Part shown: piece after piece, positions 12,168-24,149 of the stretch | Layout: the number at the start of each line of letters is the position of its first letter | Numbering within the stretch: the stretch's first letter is position 1 | Assembly (NCBI GenBank): GCA_023055355.1 | Contig: JALJCS010000018.1 | Span: 1,860,001-1,924,000, forward strand | Length of the DNA: 64,000 bases | Source: Agelaius tricolor | Lineage: Eukaryota > Chordata > Aves > Passeriformes > Icteridae | Direction: 5' to 3' | Made by a program: the position numbers and the translations under genes | The notes under the pieces: model-generated | The model's input: only the letters and a program-made list of their open reading frames with translations | Told to the model about the DNA's origin: nothing | The model's database searches: none

Positions 12168-15100
12168 ATGAAGGACCCGAGTCGCAGCAGTACCAGCCCC
12201 AGCATCATCAGCGAGGATGTGATCATCAACGGGCACTCCCACGAGGATGACAACCCCTTTGCTGAGTACATGTGGATGGAGAACGAGGAGGAGTTTAACA
12301 GGCAGGCAAGTAACTCCCTGCTTTCCATGGCCTGTCTGTCCTTTGTCCCTTCCCAGCTGAAGGGACAGGGCTGGGGTCCATCACTGACCCTCCTTTGGAG
12401 AGGAAGTTCCAGATGGGCTCTCTGGAGTGATCCTGAGGAACAAACAGGTCTCCCTTGCTCTGGCAGTAAATGCTGATCTTCTGTAGTCCTGGTGGAAAAT
12501 ACAGGAAGTGCAGCACATTCCAATGCATCCATTAATTAATTCCCTGCTTCTGCAGGAGGGAGGGGAGAACAGAGAGTTGTCAGGAGTACGTGGCACTTGG
12601 GAAGGGCTGGCCCGGGAGGCGTTCGTGTGTGGACGTGCTGAGTGCCCCAGTGCTGAGCTGGGGAATTCCAGGTGCACACCTGCCTTGGGAACAGCACTGC
12701 TGCTCCACAGGGTGCTGGTGGCAGCTGCTCATTTTAATACTTGAATCTTACAGCTCCCTTTTCCCTCCTGTGGGAAGGAAGCCTTACCTTCCTCTGCCAC
12801 CTTGCCTCTGTCACCCTTTTCTCTCCTGCTCTGGAGACTGGGGACAGCCCACCTCTTTCCACAGCCCTTTCCCATTCCCAGCTTGCTCTGTGCTCTCCAT
12901 AGCTGCTGCCTGTGCTCCAGCAGCTGTGGCTGTGCTGGATGCTGAGTTACCAGCACAGGATCCTCAGGGTGCCAGCAGCTCTGAGCTCACTCAGAGTCGG
13001 GTTTGCCCACAAAACCTCTGTTCTCTTGTGCATTGTTTCCTGTTCGGTGGCTTTTTCCCCCTGGGAACTGTCCCACAGTTAGCGTACAGGGGGTGTAGTT
13101 CTCTGGGAAGGAACTGAGTTGTGCCATGATTTTTCAGGCACAGATTCCATTGTCAGAGCAGAGGAAAGGTGGGAGTCTGAGAGGAGAAAGGTCATGCTCA
13201 GACACAATTGGGGCAGCCTGGTCACCTGCTGCTGCAGACAGAGCCCTCTGGGAGCCTGAGCAAGTTAAACTGGAGCTGGAAAATAAAAACAGGCAGTCCT
13301 AATTTCCAGCTCTTTGAGGAATTAAATGTTATTTAGTACTGCTGGAGCTGCCATGGAGGCACCTGTAGGGGTGCAGGCCTGTAACCAAGCCCCTGGAGCT
13401 GGGCAAGCCCCGTGTAACAGGAGCCTGTGGCCATGTGCCCACAGCAGGAGGGAGGCAGTGCCCCTGGAGTGCCACCCAGGCTGGAGTGCTGCTCTGGGGA
13501 ATCACTGAGTCAGCCTTCGGTGCCTCTGGAGTGCCTGGGCGGTGGCTCTGAGCATGTGGGGATGAGTCCCTGTTCCCCAGAGCACCAGGTTAGCTGTGGG
13601 TGTGTTTGCCCCAAGGGCAAGGACCCAGATTGCACAGCAGTCCTGATAATCTTGCGTTAATGTTTTTGATTTGGTGTTTGTGGTAACTAAATTTCCACTC
13701 CAGGATTGAGGAGGTGTTTGATTTCAGAGCAAAGGGTAGAGATGGGAAAATTTGTTTGAGCTTCCACTGAGTGAACTTCTAAATCTGTCCTGAATCAATT
13801 TTCCATTCCCTCGTGTCTGGGCAAGTCCTTCACACCAGCTTCTGTTTCCCTGCTTTCCTCTCTTACACACTCTGATTCAGGACATGGAAAATTTGTAGGA
13901 TGATCTCGCTCCAAAGCTCATTTACTGAACAGCCAAGGAAAACTGCTTTAATCTCTGCACTGCGTGTCAGTTCTGCCTGGGTTGGTTTGTCCTGCTCCCA
14001 GGACAGCAGGGCTGCATTCCTCACAGCTGCTGCCATCAGGTGGGGTTCCCCAGGAGAGCACAGTGGGTGAGCACACACTGGCAGTGAGGAGAGGCTGCTT
14101 GTTCCAGGTGACAGGCAGGGGTTATTTTTTCCCCAGGAGTCCCACAGGACACTTTCCTGGGGAGTGTTTCCTGGCTCTGTGTCTTGGCACAGCTCCCTTC
14201 CTCATACTTGCAGCGAGCTCAGTGCAGGCTAGTTGGTACAGCTGAAATTTTTGCTTGGGGCCTACATTTTCCTTCTCCTTCAGCTCGTAACAAGCTGCAA
14301 ACAAAACAGCTGGGGTTGGGGGCTTCTCCTGCCTCTTCCTTTCAGTTGCAGCCCCAATCCCTTGGATAAAGCACTGATGTCCTTGCTGCATGGACATGGT
14401 GCTGGGCTGGGGTGCTGCTGACAGCTGGGAAGGTCAGCTGGGTGCACACACCTGGGAATGAACCCCCCCACAAGCTCACAATAGATCTCTTGCTGAAGCA
14501 GTTTCTTTTCATTGCACAGATCGAAGAGGAGTTGTGGGAAGAAGAATTTATCGAGCGCTGTTTCCAGGAGATGCTGGAAGAGGAGGAGGAGCACGAGTGG
14601 TTTATTCCAGCCCGTGATCTCCCACAAACAATGGATCAAATCCAGGACCAGTTCAATGACCTTGTTATCAGTGACAGCTCATCGCTGGAGGATCTGGTGG
14701 TAAGCTCAGCTTCTCATTCTATTTCTAAAGCTCAAGTCTTTGTGCAAGGCTGGGGCTTATAGCTGCTTATGGCAGGAGAAAGTCCTTCCAGCAGAAGGGA
14801 ACCTGCTAAACCCTGCCTGGCTGTGCAGAGTAGGTGGGAAGGAGGTGTCTCCATGGGATGTGACCTGTTTGGTGGCTTTCTTCATAGCCACGTGGAGCCT
14901 TTCCCATGGCACAACTCCAGGAGTGGGTGGGATGTTATGAAAGAAGGGCACTGAGTGGAGCCAGGGCTGGGAAAGGGTCACTGGGCAGTTGCCAGCATTG
15001 ACACGTTGGGCTGGTCTGGGCCCTGTCCCAGGGTCTGATTGGGACTGGGAGAGCCACAGCAGATCCCTGGAACAATTCTAGGGAAGGGGAAAGCAGCCAA

Positions 15101-15963
15101 ACTGTGACTATTTCCCTCTTTTTGCTGTCTGACTTCTGTGCAGAGCTCAACCCAAAGGAAAGGGAGCATGTGCTTATTTTCCCTCAGAGAATCCACAGTT
15201 GCTCGTACAGAGCACAGACCCCACACCATCCTGTCACACAACTGCTCTGAGATTCAGATGCAGACCGTGACTTTCCCAAGCTGAAGCAGCTGCAGGCAGC
15301 AGTTTCAGCCTCAGTGAAGATCAGAAAAGCCTAATCCTCCGTTTCTTTGTGATAAAGAGCTCCTTTTGAAGGTGCTGGTGCCCCCCTTGAACTGCAGGAC
15401 ATGGAGCAGCAGCAGCTTGCCAGGGGGCAGGACAGGGGAGTCACAGACAGAGACATGTAAAAAATCAATACAGTGCTCATACACATGAAATTCCCAGAAG
15501 TGGCTGAAGTTCCTGGAACAAGTCACCTCTTGCTTAAATAAGCAAAATTTAAAAACCTCATGGCACGTTTTAACAGCTCAACTTGAGAAAAGGCTATTTC
15601 AGCATGAGGGGAAGCTGCTGTGTTTGGTTAATGCCTGTGGTTTGCTGCTTATTCCCTGAGCCCTCATCCATCTGAAACTTCAGGTGGAGCTAAGGAAGGT
15701 TGGATAACTCAGGGAATAGCACTCAGGGAGAGGAATGGGCTTTTCTGGGGATTATAGACTGCTGCTAAGTGTAAGAAGCCTATTGTATACCTGATTGTTC
15801 CTCTAAATCCATAAACCTTTGCCTCTCATTGTCTTCAGCTTGAAAATAGAAGCTGAAAATAACAATTCACCTCGATTTCTGTTCTTCCCTTCCTCAGGTC
15901 AAGAGTAATCTGAATCCAAACGCAAAGGAGTTTGTTCCTGGGGTGAAGTACTTAAACATTTGA
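12168..15963 (+). CDS. PAIP2: Polyadenylate-binding protein-interacting protein 2
   Basis: Translational repressor that binds PABPC1, displaces it from poly(A) and competes with eIF4G and PAIP1 (known of the family). Coding exons at 12168-12305, 14520-14699 and 15898-15963 give 46+60+21 = 127 residues, the same length as human PAIP2. Residues 1-25 are a Ser-rich start ([10 protein letters not shown]). The acidic PAM1 region follows ([23 protein letters not shown], about 48-70). The C-terminal PAM2 motif for the PABP MLLE domain is [16 protein letters not shown]. The ATG lies 22 bases after the acceptor. The intron after codon 46 has a GC donor (CAG|GCAAGT): only a cut there joins NRQ to IEEELW as in other vertebrates. 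The second intron is GT-AG. Identity is near certain. Confidence 0.97.
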
Positions 15964-16900
15964 GTAGACTGGGCCCTCTTTTGGTGGATGTAGCACAATT
16001 TCCACACTGTGAAGCCAGTATTAGAAGATTTAATTGTAAAAGCTCTCTCTTCTTGTCACTGTGTTACACTTATGCATTGCCAAAGTTTTGTTAGTCTTGC
16101 ATGCTCAATAAAAGTGCTGAGACTGTTATTAAGTAAATCTGTCAAAAGTTTAATGGAAACATAATTGGGCCCTGGCTCTGTGCGAAGGAGGCAGTGAGGT
16201 AAGAAGCACCAGTCAAGTTGAGACAAAGTACCACGTTAATAAAACCTTCTGCAGACTCTGACTTTTTAAACAGGACTTGGAATTTGCGGTGAATGGTCTG
16301 TTTTTAACTAAAGATGTGTTAACTGGTGCTAGCTTGCACCTGATAATGCCTTAACTTCCAAGTGAAAGTGAGGAGATCTGATTGTTATGCAAATTAGCTA
16401 ACTTTCCTTTGAGGTATCAGTGTTGTTACTAATGTTAATTTCCCCCCTTACAAAACTTCGTGATCCTGGGAAGCAGCGTGAGCTTAACCCAAATCTCACA
16501 GACCTGTACAGAGTCATAGATCTCAGCTCCTGAACTAACATCCAGGCATTTGGGAGGAAGCAGTTCCCTGTCCTTTGCAGTGTGTGATCATGTTAGAAAC
16601 CTTCCCTTCCCGTGCTGTTCAGGGAGGTGTGAGATCCATCACAGTTCCTGCCAAGAACAGGCATCCCACACAGCACTGCCTATGGAACCCTTAGCATCCA
16701 ACTTCCCACAGCTGGATTTAACCAGGCAAACCCCACATTAGTGATTTGAGTGGTGCTTTTCCCTTGCTTTGTTTAATCATCACTACACAATAGTCTACAG
16801 CACAATGACTTTTTGGGGTTGTTTTTTTTTGTTTTGTTTTGTTTTTTGGTTGTTGTTTTTTTTTTTTTCTTTTAATAAAGCTAGAACAGTTTTGGCTTCT
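15964..16900 (+). other. PAIP2: PAIP2 3' UTR with two candidate poly(A) signals
   Basis: AATAAA at 16107-16112 gives a short 3' UTR. A second AATAAA at 16874-16879, just after a T-rich run (about 16815-16870), would give a longer form. Which is used cannot be decided from sequence. Confidence 0.6.
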
Positions 16901-18860
16901 TAAACTTCATATTTGGGTAGGTTAAGCTGCCATACGTGTTCAGTGTGAATAGTGTTTAAGTTGAAAATATTGTAAAAAAATTATATTTTTTCAAAAATAT
17001 TTAAAAAAATAAATAATAGTAGAACTGATGTGGTGGCTGTCTCATAACTGGGCATCTGGCACGGGAACTCACTTGGCAGCGTGTGGAGGACAGGGCTGGC
17101 ACTGTGGAACCCTGTGGCCCTGGATCCTGGCTGAAGCTGGACTCTTCATGGAATCAGAGTGCTCTGGGTTGGAAGAGACTTGAGAGACCCAGTTCCATGG
17201 GCAGGGATGCCTTCCACTGTTCCAGGCTGCTCCAAGCCCTGTCCAGCCTGGCCGCGGCTGCTTCTGGGGATGGGATTTGTTCCTCTCCTCCCACTCCATG
17301 CTCTCCCATCGTTTTCCCTGTGGCTGCTCCCAGGCTGGCCCTGCTGGCAGCCCCGGGAGCCGCTGAGGGCTCTCAGAAGCTGCTGCTGGTGCTTGGCACT
17401 GGAGCCCCAGAGCTGCAGTCGAGTGCTGGCTGCAGCAGCTTCTCCAGCCCCATCCACTCTTGCTTCACAGAATCTCCTGAGTTGGACTCACAAGGATCAA
17501 GCCCAGACCCTGCTCAGGACAGCCCAGCCTTGCCGTATCTCCTTTTTAAGCTCGGATTAAAGCGGAGGGGCCCAGCTGAGGCTGCAGCTCTGCAGGACGG
17601 GCAGGGTGAGGTGGGGCCTTCCCGCAGGTGCTGCCCTGCAGCAGAACCACCCGCCTGTGCCAGGAGAGCCTCTCCCTGCTGGGCGAGCTGCACTGCACTG
17701 ACCCCTTCTGCTCTGCTCTGCAGAATGGTAATGGAGCTACCCCAGCTCTGTGCTGGGCACTGCCTTCCCTTCCCACGCACAGAGCTGGCAAAACTTCTGC
17801 AGGATTTCCACTGGCCTGGGGAGAGTTTAGACTCGAGCACCTAAAGGAAAAGGTCAGCAAATAACACACAGCTGGTTTCTGTCTGCAGTGGGAGTTCCAC
17901 CAGCGAGTCCTGCGTGGCTGCAGTTTGTCCACGGGCTTTGGCCTGGCCCCTGTCACCTCGGGGTGGTGGCAGCTGAGTGCAGCAGCCAGGAGCCAGCACG
18001 TGGAGCAACCAGGCTGGCCATGGCTGCCCTCCTGGAGCTGGGTTTATCCCTCTGCTGTGTCCTGTAGCACTGCGATGTTCATTGGGGAGGAGCTGCCCCG
18101 TCCATGCTGGGTTTGGGGTGTGACTGCAGCACAGGAGTGGTGCCCAGCCCTGAGCAGCACTGGCACTGTCCCCAGGCCCCTCTCAGTCCTGCTCCAGCCC
18201 CAGCGGGTGGGCTGGGGGCACAAGGAAATGGGAGGGGACCCCGCTGGCCAGAGCAGTGTCACACACTGTGACACTCTCCTCAGCACCAGCACCAGGACAG
18301 CGGCCAGAGAGGGGCTCAGAGCCTGGCTGGTGCTCTGGGAGGTGGGGAGTGATTGTATTTGCATCCCTTGGGGGTTATTTTAACTTGGGGTGGTTTTTTT
18401 CCCTCATCTTCACTTTTAACAGATTTTCTCACTTCTCTCCCTGCTCAGGCTGGGGAGTGAGTGTGTGACAGTGCCACCCCGGGCTGTGACAGGGTTGTGC
18501 AATTTTGCCTCAGCTCAACTTTGGTGCTAAATCCAGGCCAAGGACTGGCCTGACCCCGCTGTGGTGTGGGTCAGCCACCTCCGTGCCTGAGGCTGAGAGC
18601 AGCCTGGGGCATGGGGCAGTGTCACCAGCACGGCCAGGACAGGGCCAGTGCTCCAGAGCTCCCGGGCCAGGAAGGGTTTGCCGAGGGCTTGTGCTGAGCT
18701 GCGTCTCCCACAGCCCCGGGTTCAGGCAGAGCCCACCTGGAAGAACTCCAGGGTGTCTGAGTGCCTGGCAGCCCAGGAGGAGCACGGTCAAAGGTGCACA
18801 AAGAACGAGGAAACAGTGCAGGAGGCAGCACAGACACCGGTGGGGCACGTGCACTTGAAT
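16901..18860. other. PAIP2-SLC23A1 intergenic region
   Basis: Convergent gap between PAIP2 (+) and SLC23A1 (-). It holds one truncated CR1 tail (about 17141-17255) and otherwise GC-rich unique sequence. The long plus-strand frame at 17083-17844 starts in sequence next to the CR1 and shows no domain. No gene recognised. Confidence 0.5.
17141..17255 (-). mobile_element. CR1 LINE 3' fragment
   Basis: Reads, on the plus strand, as the reverse of a CR1 tail: GGTTGGAAGAGACTTGAG, then CCTTCCACTGTTCCAGGCTGC and CCAGCCTGGCC. Strongly 5'-truncated, as avian CR1 copies usually are. Confidence 0.75.
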
Positions 18861-19292
18861 ATATTATCGTTTTTAATGTATCATCTTAAGTTAGGCATCC
18901 TAAGGCTGGTCTGGACACTGCCCCACGCAGAGCCCGTGCCAGCTGCTGGCTCACCGTGCCGGAGCCGAGGGCACAGCACGGTGAAAATCCGTGGCCCCGG
19001 GTGGGAGTCGGTGGCCCCGGGGCTCTGGCTGGCTCCGATGTGGCTGACGGGCTTCAGCAAGCGCTGGACGAGTCTCAGCCAGCTGAAGCTTCGGGTGGAG
19101 CATGGCACGGGGTGGCGGTCCCCAGGCTGTGCCCCAAGAGCAGCGTTGTGTTTCCCTAGCCCTGCGTTCGAGCCGAGCGCCGGCAGCCTTGGCTGCGGCC
19201 TTGGTGGGCGCTACCGAACCCCGAGAGCCCCCCGGGAGCTCGGCTCGGCTCCTCCGGCGCTGGGGCGGGACCTGCCGGGAGCCTCCCCTGGC
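18861..19292 (-). other. SLC23A1: SLC23A1 3' UTR (limit inferred)
   Basis: The stretch below the SLC23A1 stop codon. The nearest plausible poly(A) signal on the minus strand is ATTAAA (18877-18872, read as TTTAAT on plus). There is no coding feature. Confidence 0.45.
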
Positions 19293-22200
19293 TCAGACCT
19301 TGGTGCACACCGAGCCCCCGTCCGGGCCCTCTGCGGCCGCCGCGCCGCTGCCCCCCGGCCGGGCCCTGAACCCGGTGAACACCGGGCAGATGGGCACGTT
19401 CCGGAGCCAGCGGCTGCTCCGCACCGCGCCCATGCCGAAGGGGAAGTCGTAGCTCCTCAGGCTGGCGCTGCTCGAGCTGTCCGAGTGCGCTCCTGCCTTC
19501 CACTGCACCAGCCCTCGTTCCTCCTGCGTCCCTGCGGGGTGTCCGGTGTCACCCCGGCCCTGCCATCCCCCTTGGCAGCTATAAGTCGACAGGAACCTGC
19601 CCCAGCCCCGCTGCTTCCCCCTGCCCGCCCGTGTGCTCGGTTACCCGGGATGGTGTTGTCCAGGACGAAGGCGATGGTGCCCCCGACGAACATCTCCGTG
19701 GTCAGCAGCACCGTCAGGATCTGGTCCAGCTCGGGGACACCTGCGGCAGCGTGGGACGGAGCCGGGGTGCTGTGAGGAGCCGGATTTCCCCGCTGCTCCC
19801 CGGGTGGGCGAGCGCCGCCAGATCTGCCCTCCTCTCTCCCCAAACTCCCGAACTGCGTCTCCCTGTGGGGCGGTACCTGTGTTAATGGCCCCGGGATGGG
19901 AATCCAGGTAGTTTGGCAGCGTCAGCCCGAAAAACATGGCAAAACCCAGCACGAAGAGGTTTCGGGAGGAGTTCATGTCGACGAACTGCAGGTTGGAGAG
20001 GCCGACGGCCGTGATCATTCCTGCCGGCAGAGACGCGGCGATGCAGGCGGAGGTGCCGGGGGCTGCCCCAGCCGCGGGGAGGCTGCGAGGGGCCCCCGTT
20101 CCTCCCAAACCCGGCCTTGGGCTCACCAGCCCCCGAGGCTGCCGGGACGTGGCCCAGGGCTGCGTTTGGGGCAGACAGTTACCGAATAAGGTACAGAACA
20201 TCCCGCCGAGCACGGGGTCGGGCAGGGAGGCGAAGAGCGCCGTGAATTTGCCGATGGTGCCCAGCAGGAGCATGATCCCGGCGCCGTACTGGATCACCCT
20301 CCTGCTCCCCACCTGCACACGGACACCGGCAGCAGGTGACAGGTGACGGTGCCTGCGCCCCCCGGCCGAGCCGGGACCCTCCCCGGCCCCGGTACCTTGG
20401 TGATGCCCAGGACTCCGATGTTGGGGCTTGAGGACGTGGAGCCATTGCCGGTTCCCAAGAGCCCCGCGATGATGCAGGAGATGCCCTCGGTGAAAATGCC
20501 CCTGGGGAACAACACGGTGGGGCTGGTGCCCATTCCACTGTCCTGCAGCATCCCTGACCGGTGTCCAGGGATGCCGCCGTGCGAGTGAGGTGCCGTGGAG
20601 GGGGGAGCAGCCGGCTGTACCTGTTAATGGCGTGCACAGGGGGCGGGGGCGCTCCTGCCAGCCGGGCACAGGAGTAGTAGTCCCCGATGGACTCAATGAT
20701 GCCCGCCAGCGTGGCACTGAACATGCCCAGCACGGCTGCTGAGGTCACCGTGGGCAGCCCCCACTGGCCTGCCCGGGGGGCAGAACAGCTCAGGGTTGGG
20801 GACAGCCCGGGACCCCCCCACCGGTGCTCACCGGTGCCACTTTGAGCCCCCCCGGGTGTTCCCCAGCCCCGGTGATGCTGCACCAGGTCCCCGCATCCCC
20901 AGGGCAAAGGGGTATCGGGGCCCCAGGGCGCCGCCGGGCACTCACAGGGGTAAGGGACACGGAACCAGGGTGCCACGGACAGGATCTCCCCGCGGGCGTC
21001 CGTCCTGGCCTTGTAGCCGTACTCCTCGGGCCGGCTGGGGAAGACTCCGGTGCGGGTCAGCACGTAGCAGATCAGCCACACCAGCATGATGGCCAGGATG
21101 ATCTGCAGGGCACACACCGGCACCCTCCCGCACCGCTCCCGAGCCCACCTGGGGGCAAACGGGGGAATGTGGGGCCGCCCCAGGATGCTCTCAGCCAGTC
21201 CCTACCGGGAACATCTTGAAGATCTGGATGCGGAGCAGGACAAAGCCGTGGCCCCGCCGGTAGCCGGGCAGGCAGATGGCGACCTGCCGCAGGTACTGGG
21301 CAAACAGGACAATCAGGAAGATGGTCCTGGGGAAGAGATAGATGGGATCCCTCTGATGCCTCAGGTTTCAGCTTTTATATTTTTCACATTCTGTGCTGCT
21401 TTAGTGTGTCGGTCTGAGCTTCATATTATGGGATGGTGAGCTCTGTGCACAGAGCAGGGAGACAAAACAATTCCTTCTCTAGCTGGGGACCAAGGACAAA
21501 TGATCCAAACCTCAGGCCCAAGAGCAAAAAAAACGTGGGCTGAAGAGAGAAAAACAAGAAGGATGGGACTGCATGGGCTAAAGCTGGAATTGGACAATGA
21601 ACTGCAAGGTGCAAATGGAGCAGAACTTATAAAAGTGCGAGACCCCGTGACCGGTCGTGCATTTTGTGACCATTTTGGTTCATCTTGGGTGCAGCCCTGG
21701 CTGGGCTCTTGTGCTGGCCAAGGTGGAACCATTGAGGCCTCCTAATAAATCCCTGCTTTATTGTTTAACTCTCTAGTCTCTGTTCTAGGGCAGCCTTCAC
21801 AAGGCATCACCTCATACGCCTGACACCTTCCTGGCTCTGTGTTGGACAAGCCTCCCCCCCTGTCCCCATGTTCCCCCTGTCCCCATGCCATACAGCACAG
21901 AGATGCCCCAGTGGGAGCCAGCCCGGTCTCCGGCCGCCTGGAAAACGGAGAGTCCGATGAGGGACACGGTGGGGGTGACGGTCAGTGGCCCAATGTAGCT
22001 GAGCAGTGCCCCAGGGAGCCCCAGCAGCCCGATGACCACTTCCACCAGACTGGACACCATGATGGCCCCCTGGATCTGCAGGGCATGGAGAGGCACAGGA
22101 GAGGGTGTCAGCAGCCTGCCAGGGAGTCAGGGTGCCACGGGGTGGTGGCAGGATGGTGGCAGGGTGGTGGCAGGGTGGTGCAGGGTGGTGACAGGGTGAT

Positions 22201-24000
22201 GGCAGGATTGTGGCAGGGTGGTGGCAGGGTGGTGGCAGGATTGTGGCAGGGGGTGGCAGGGGGTGGCAGGGGGTGGCAGGATGGTGCAGGATGGTGGCAG
22301 GATGGTGGCAGGATTGTGGCAGTGTGGTGCAGGGTGGTGGCAGGTTGGTGGCAGGATGGTGGCAGGATGGTGGCAGGTTGGTGGCCGGTTGGTGGCTGGT
22401 TGGTGGCAGTGTGGTGGCAGTGTGGTGGCAGGGTGGTGGCAGGGTGGTGGCAGGGTGGTGGTAGGATTGTGGCAGGTTGGTGGCAGGGGGTGGCAGTGTG
22501 GTGGCAGTGTGGTGGCAGGGTGGTGGCAGGGTGGTGGCAGGGTGGTGGCAGGGGGTGGCAGGATGGTGCAGGATGTACCTCTCGCATGCGGGGCTGCCAG
22601 ATGTGGGACGTGTTGAGCGGCAGGGACCAGTTGCCATAGATCTGCTCTGGGGATGAAGGGCGGTGAGGTGGCCCTGGGGGTCGGGGAGCAGCCGGACACC
22701 CCCTGCACCCCCCTGCCCTCACCTTCAGGTGGGCATCGCCACTTGTCCAGGGCCAGGATGGACTTGGCGGGGACGAGGAAGGCCAGGGCGCTGGCCTGGA
22801 AGAGCGGCAGCCTGGGGGGACAGAGGGATCCTGCGCCCAGGCCCGGGGCTGGGCAGGGGGCCCGCGGGGCCGCGGCTCTACCTGATGCCCACGGTGGTCT
22901 GGATGAGGGTGGTGATGCCCACGCAGGTGAAGATGGTGCCGATGAGGTAGCTGACGGTCAGCTGGTCCTTGCCCACGCACAGGCTCTCGGCCAGCAGGAA
23001 GGGGACGGCGATGGTCCCGCTGAAGCAGGTCAGGTAGTGCTGGGGGGCGAGGGGGGGCTCAGCGGGGCTGGGGGTGCCCCACAACATGGGGAACGGGGAT
23101 TTGGGGTCTGACACTTTCCAGGCCGTACCTGGAAGCCGAGCAGGATGCAGAGGTACCAGGGGGGCACGTCCTCGATCCTGTAGAGCATGTCCACCTCCGG
23201 CCGGGGGGGCCTGGTGCCCGCCCCGGGGTCCTGCTGGGGGGGCACAGCTCAGCCTGTCTCACCCTGGGGCTGCGTGCAGTGTCGGGCACCCCACCCTGCC
23301 CCACGGGAGCCCCTGTGCCCGCAGGGATGGGAGGGGTCCCGGCTGGCCGGGCTCCATCCGCAGGTGTGTCACAGATGGATTTGGGGTGTGGTGCTGCCCA
23401 CGGGGTGCCCCGGTACTCACCCTGCCCGCCACAGGCAGCTCCTTCCCAGGGGCGTGCGGGGAGCCCGCGGGGGCCAGAGCCAAGTTCCCATTCTGGCAGT
23501 GGGGACGAGGGAGGAGCTGGGTCAGTGTGGACCCGGGTGTCCCTCGGGAGAGGGGTTGGGCTCTGCTCTGAGGGACGCGGGTGACACCGGGCCGTGGCCC
23601 AGCGTGTTTCCTGTCAGTCCCACCCGGTGCCCGCTCTGACCTCCAGGAGGAGCCTGGGCTACCAAACCCACCGATCCCTGCGTTGTATTTTGTTCCTGGA
23701 AAGTCTGGAGGGGGATCCCCCCGCCGGTGATGGGAAAGGTGGCACGGTCAGTCCCAGCCGCAGCATTCCAGCGTGGCCCCTTGGTCCCGCGATTCACCGC
23801 AGTCCCCACGCTCCCCCTGGCCTTTGCCAGCCCCAGCAGGGCATCCTGACCCTGAGCTGGCCATCGCTGGCGTGGGTGTGCCTGGCCACCACCTCCCTCC
23901 CCACCGCCCTGGGATGACACCGAGGAAGGGATGGGATGGGGACAGGGACGGCGCCTGCATTCACCTGGGGCTGAGCCAGGTCTCCCGAGCGGGTCCCCAT
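19293..24000 (-). CDS. SLC23A1: Sodium-dependent vitamin C transporter 1 (SVCT1)
   Basis: Na+/L-ascorbate cotransporter of the plasma membrane of epithelia (known of the family). Fifteen coding exons, in order: 24000-23965, 23492-23421, 23230-23129, 23039-22882, 22811-22723, 22646-22579, 22075-21894, 21326-21206, 21102-20946, 20768-20621, 20501-20396, 20312-20183, 20020-19877, 19740-19645, 19531-19293. All junctions keep frame and total 615 residues. Landmarks: [17 protein letters not shown] (about 54-70), QTTVG at about 116-120, the N-glycosylation sites NWS and NTS at about 158 and 164 in the outer loop, and the nucleobase/ascorbate transporter signature [10 protein letters not shown] at 404-413. 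The C-terminus is SVCTKV, as in mammals. Divergence is mainly in the first 48 residues and the tail. Start: first ATG, 36 bases before a good donor. Intron 6 holds a minisatellite and intron 7 a solo LTR. Confidence 0.97.
21354..21809 (+). mobile_element. Solo LTR of an endogenous retrovirus, in SLC23A1 intron 7
   Basis: 456 bp element with inverted ends TGATGCCT...AGGCATCA, flanked by the 4-bp direct repeat CCTC. Internal landmarks in LTR order are TATAAAA at 21628-21634 and AATAAA at 21744-21749. No retroviral genes are present, so this is a recombined solo LTR. It lies antisense to SLC23A1. A close relative sits at 62161-62622. A 4-bp target duplication fits gamma-retrovirus-like or related elements, but the family is not identified. 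Confidence 0.85.
22128..22574. repeat. GGTGGCAGG-type minisatellite in SLC23A1 intron 6
   Basis: About 445 bp of tandem units built on GGTGGCAGG and variants (GGTGGCAGGAT, GGTGGCAGTGT, GGGGGTGGCAGG). The SLC23A1 transcript reads it as C-rich CCTGCCACC repeats. It runs almost to the splice donor of exon 6 (exon edge at 22579). Confidence 0.95.
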
Positions 24001-24029
24001 TCTCCGACGATTCCCGGCGGCGCTGTCGC

Positions 24030-24115
24030 TGCTCGGGGGGTTTTATGGCCGTGGGAAGGACTTTAGTCCCCGGCCGGGCGGTGGCGGCGGCGGGGGGAGG
24101 GCGGCCATTGGCTGG
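24030..24115 (-). promoter_or_regulatory. SLC23A1: Probable SLC23A1 core promoter
   Basis: Immediately upstream of the SLC23A1 ATG. On the minus strand there is a CCAAT box (24111-24107, ATTGG on plus) and, about 60 bp downstream, a TATA-like CATAAAA (24047-24041). This order and spacing would start transcription just before the ATG with a very short 5' UTR. Inferred from motifs only. Confidence 0.5.
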
Positions 24116-24149
24116 GGGTTGTGAAAGCGGCGAGCGCAGCCCCGGCACG

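Noticed and set aside
17083..17844. 253-codon plus-strand frame near the CR1 at 17.1 kb
   Set aside because: Starts before and runs through a CR1 tail in antisense. No reverse-transcriptase or other domain.
18648..19775. 375-codon plus-strand frame at the SLC23A1 3' end
   Set aside because: Overlaps well-supported SLC23A1 exons on the other strand, with no recognisable protein content.
20179..21123. Long minus-strand frames joining several SLC23A1 exons through introns
   Set aside because: The conserved blocks are separated by good splice sites, and removing the introns restores the known protein exactly in length and frame. Read-through is only low stop density.
21807..22639. Long frames of repeated Trp/Gly/Val or Pro/His/Cys in the SLC23A1 intron 6 array
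   Set aside because: Direct translation of the GGTGGCAGG minisatellite.
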